In this document: positions 62,155 through 64,000 of the stretch, piece after piece
Layout: every line of letters starts with the position of its first letter
Position numbering within the stretch: position 1 is the first letter of the stretch
Source: Irregularibacter muris
Lineage (GTDB): Bacteria; Bacillota; Clostridia; Eubacteriales; Garciellaceae
Reading direction: 5' to 3'
NCBI RefSeq assembly: GCF_024622505.1
Contig: NZ_JANKAS010000001.1
Span: 372,001-436,000 of the forward strand
DNA length: 64,000 bases
Position numbers and translations under genes: made by a program
Notes under the pieces: model-generated
The model's database searches: none
What the model was told of the DNA's origin: nothing
The model's input: only the letters and a program-made list of their open reading frames with translations

Positions 62155-64000
62155 ATGGCTATTTTAGAGAAAGATATAAACAAACAAAACTTATCTGTTG
62201 AGGAAACAATCAATCAACTTGTTGAAAGAGCAAAGATTGCCAAGAATGCTTTCCTAACGATGGATCAAAATCATGTAGATGAAATTGTCAAAAATATGAC
62301 TTTGGCAGGAATAGATCATCACATGATATTAGCAAAATTGGCTACCCAAGAGACCAATAGAGGGGTTTATGAGGACAAAATGATTAAAAATCTTTTTGCC
62401 ACTGAATATATATATAATAAAATTAGGGAAGAAAAAACGGTTGGGGTTATTGAAGAAAATGCAGAAGAGGGTTATATGGAAGTGGCAGAACCTATTGGTA
62501 TCATAGCCGGTATAACTCCGGTAACTAACCCAACTTCAACCACTATGTTTAAAATCTTAATATCAATAAAAACAAGAAATCCAATTATTTTTAGTTTTCA
62601 TCCAAGTGCTCAACAATGTAGCAAAAGAGCTGCTGAAATACTAAGAGAGGCAGCAATAAAGGCAGGAGCCCCTGAGGATTGCATACAATGGATAGAAGAC
62701 CCATCTATTGAGGCAACTCAAAGTTTAATACAGCATAATGATATTGCATTAATCTTAGCTACTGGCGGTGGGGGGATGGTAAAGTCAGCCTATAGCTCCG
62801 GTAAACCAGCTTTAGGGGTTGGACCTGGGAATGTACCCTGTTATATAGAGAAAAGTGCCAATGTCAAAAGGGCTGTTACTGATTTAATTCTAAGCAAAAC
62901 CTTTGATAATGGAATGATTTGTGCCTCAGAACAAACAGTAATTTTAGATAAAAAGATTGCCGATATGGCCATAAGATTTATGAGAGAAAATGGGTGTTAC
63001 TTTTTAAATAAAGAAGAGACAAAAAAATTACAGTCCACTGCTTTTATAAAAGAAAAGAAAATATTAAATTCCGATATCGTAGGTAAAAGTGCAGAGAAAA
63101 TAGCTGAAATGGCTGGAATTGAAGTGCCTAGAGGAACTAAGATTCTGATAGCTCAATTACAAGGTGTAGGAAGAAATTATCCTCTTTCCGGTGAAAAGCT
63201 CAGTCCTATATTAGCTTGTTATATGGTGAATGATTTTCATGAAGGGATTCAAAGATGTATTGAAGTAACAGAATTTGGTGGACTAGGACATTCGGCAGTT
63301 ATTCACTCTAATGATGATCATATTATAAAAGAATTTGGAGAAAAAGTTAGGGTGGGAAGATTAATAGTAAATTCTCCTTCTACCTTTGGAGCCATTGGAG
63401 ATATCTATAATTCGAATATACCCTCTCTTACTTTAGGATGTGGTTCAATGGGAAATAACTCAACCACAGACAATGTAAATATAGATAATTTAATAAATAA
63501 AAAAAGAATGGCCTTTAGAAAGACCAATATGCAGTGGTTTAAAATACCTCCAAAAATCTATTTTGAACCTGGCTCCATAGCTTATTTATCACAACTGGAA
63601 AATGTAAAAAGAGCTATGATAGTTACTGATCAAATGATGGTAGATTTGGGATATGTGGAAAAGGTTTTATATCATTTAAAGAAACAAAATATCCTTACCG
63701 AGGTATTCTCTGACGTAGAGCCAGATCCTTCTGTAGAAACTGTTATAAATGGAGCAAAGGCTATGGAAAGATTTAGACCCGATGGAATAATCGCATTGGG
63801 CGGGGGATCAGCTATGGACGCCGCTAAAGGCATGTGGTTATTTTATGAACAGCCAGAAGTAGATTTTAAAAACTTGCGTATGAAGTTTTTAGATATCCGA
63901 AAAAGAACTTTTAAATTTCCAAAGTTAGGAAGTAAAGCACAATTGATTGCAATTCCTACTACAAGTGGAACAGGTTCTGAAGTTACCTCTTTTACAGTAA
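62155..64000 (+). CDS. adhE: Bifunctional aldehyde/alcohol dehydrogenase AdhE, 3' truncated by window edge
   Basis: An open frame from ATG 62155 (TTGGAGGG upstream) through the window end gives 615 of about 870 residues. The N-terminal CoA-acylating aldehyde dehydrogenase half has TVGVIEENAEEGYMEVAEPIG, GITPVTNPTSTT, LATGGGGMVKSAYSSGKPALGVGPGN and the catalytic Cys in FDNGMICASEQ. The start of the iron-dependent alcohol dehydrogenase half is present (IIALGGGSAMDAAKGMW, IPTTSGTGSEVTSF). AdhE reduces acetyl-CoA to ethanol and regenerates NAD. It faces pflB, so the shared region coordinates mixed-acid/ethanol fermentation. Confidence 0.96.
   Translation, partial: MAILEKDINKQNLSVEETINQLVERAKIAKNAFLTMDQNHVDEIVKNMTLAGIDHHMILAKLATQETNRGVYEDKMIKNLFATEYIYNKIREEKTVGVIEENAEEGYMEVAEPIGIIAGITPVTNPTSTTMFKILISIKTRNPIIFSFHPSAQQCSKRAAEILREAAIKAGAPEDCIQWIEDPSIEATQSLIQHNDIALILATGGGGMVKSAYSSGKPALGVGPGNVPCYIEKSANVKRAVTDLILSKTFDNGMICASEQTVILDKKIADMAIRFMRENGCYFLNKEETKKLQSTAFIKEKKILNSDIVGKSAEKIAEMAGIEVPRGTKILIAQLQGVGRNYPLSGEKLSPILACYMVNDFHEGIQRCIEVTEFGGLGHSAVIHSNDDHIIKEFGEKVRVGRLIVNSPSTFGAIGDIYNSNIPSLTLGCGSMGNNSTTDNVNIDNLINKKRMAFRKTNMQWFKIPPKIYFEPGSIAYLSQLENVKRAMIVTDQMMVDLGYVEKVLYHLKKQNILTEVFSDVEPDPSVETVINGAKAMERFRPDGIIALGGGSAMDAAKGMWLFYEQPEVDFKNLRMKFLDIRKRTFKFPKLGSKAQLIAIPTTSGTGSEVTSFTV

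Noticed and set aside
1..64000. CRISPR arrays, tRNA genes, rRNA genes, insertion sequences or prophage
   Set aside because: No regularly spaced repeats, cloverleaf-like sequences, rRNA motifs, transposases, integrases or phage structural genes were seen.

Overview
The window looks like part of a chromosome from a low-GC, anaerobic, spore-forming Clostridium-class Firmicute. The evidence is AT-rich sequence, strong GGAGG ribosome sites, a YtxC-type sporulation protein, T-box leaders, a pyruvate formate-lyase/AdhE fermentation block, and two genes that read UGA as selenocysteine. A selenocysteine MsrA has been characterised in an Alkaliphilus relative (Clostridium sp. OhILAs), so an Alkaliphilus-like lineage is a reasonable guess. 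I see no phage, IS element, CRISPR array, tRNA or rRNA.

Layout. 1-7.2 kb: metallophosphoesterase (cut by the left edge), DNA polymerase IV, M24 peptidase, class A PBP and a YihY membrane protein. 7.2-12.5 kb: a three-subunit molybdenum hydroxylase operon, closed by a perfect 60-bp palindrome, then an MFS transporter. 12.5-18.2 kb: a DUF2935-like protein, YchF, a B12-binding radical SAM enzyme, a frameshifted DAACS symporter and SpeD with a structured leader. 18.4-26.2 kb: a PF04020 membrane protein, a metal-efflux P-type ATPase with its ArsR regulator and operator, an unannotated DUF1858 selenoprotein, LemA/TPM, RecJ and selenocysteine MsrA. 26.2-34 kb: an imperfect palindromic element, TraB-like protein, a probable Fur-controlled small RNA, a class IV aminotransferase, a molybdopterin-binding protein, a nitroreductase-like protein and several small proteins. 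34-46 kb: translation genes (ytxC, DUF445, T-box-thrS, an FtsH paralogue, infC-rpmI-rplT, an rRNA methyltransferase, T-box-pheST). 46-55.5 kb: zapA, a U32 peptidase-like protein, an OmpR-type two-component system, mutS2 and an OYE-family oxidoreductase. 55.5-58.8 kb: small genes, a second probable small RNA, a 6S-like RNA and a CBS protein. 58.8-64 kb: pflA-pflB facing adhE, which is cut by the right edge.

The strongest unexplained signals are non-coding or were hidden by in-frame UGA. (1) A 64-residue DUF1858-type protein carries UGA where the second cysteine of its CxxC motif belongs, with a SECIS-like hairpin downstream. (2) A leftward transcription unit at about 27.76-27.98 kb has a consensus promoter, a Fur box, no credible reading frame, a strong terminator and two exact copies of an anti-Shine-Dalgarno motif. 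(3) A rightward unit at about 55.92-56.02 kb has a consensus promoter, three C-rich unpaired elements and a terminator. Its promoter contains the same 6-1-6 GTATAC operator as pflB, suggesting a small RNA tied to fermentation control. (4) The speD leader contains two related copies of a motif and pairs its C-run with the speD ribosome site.

All positions and pairings were read by eye. Gene functions rest on remembered family motifs, with no database search.
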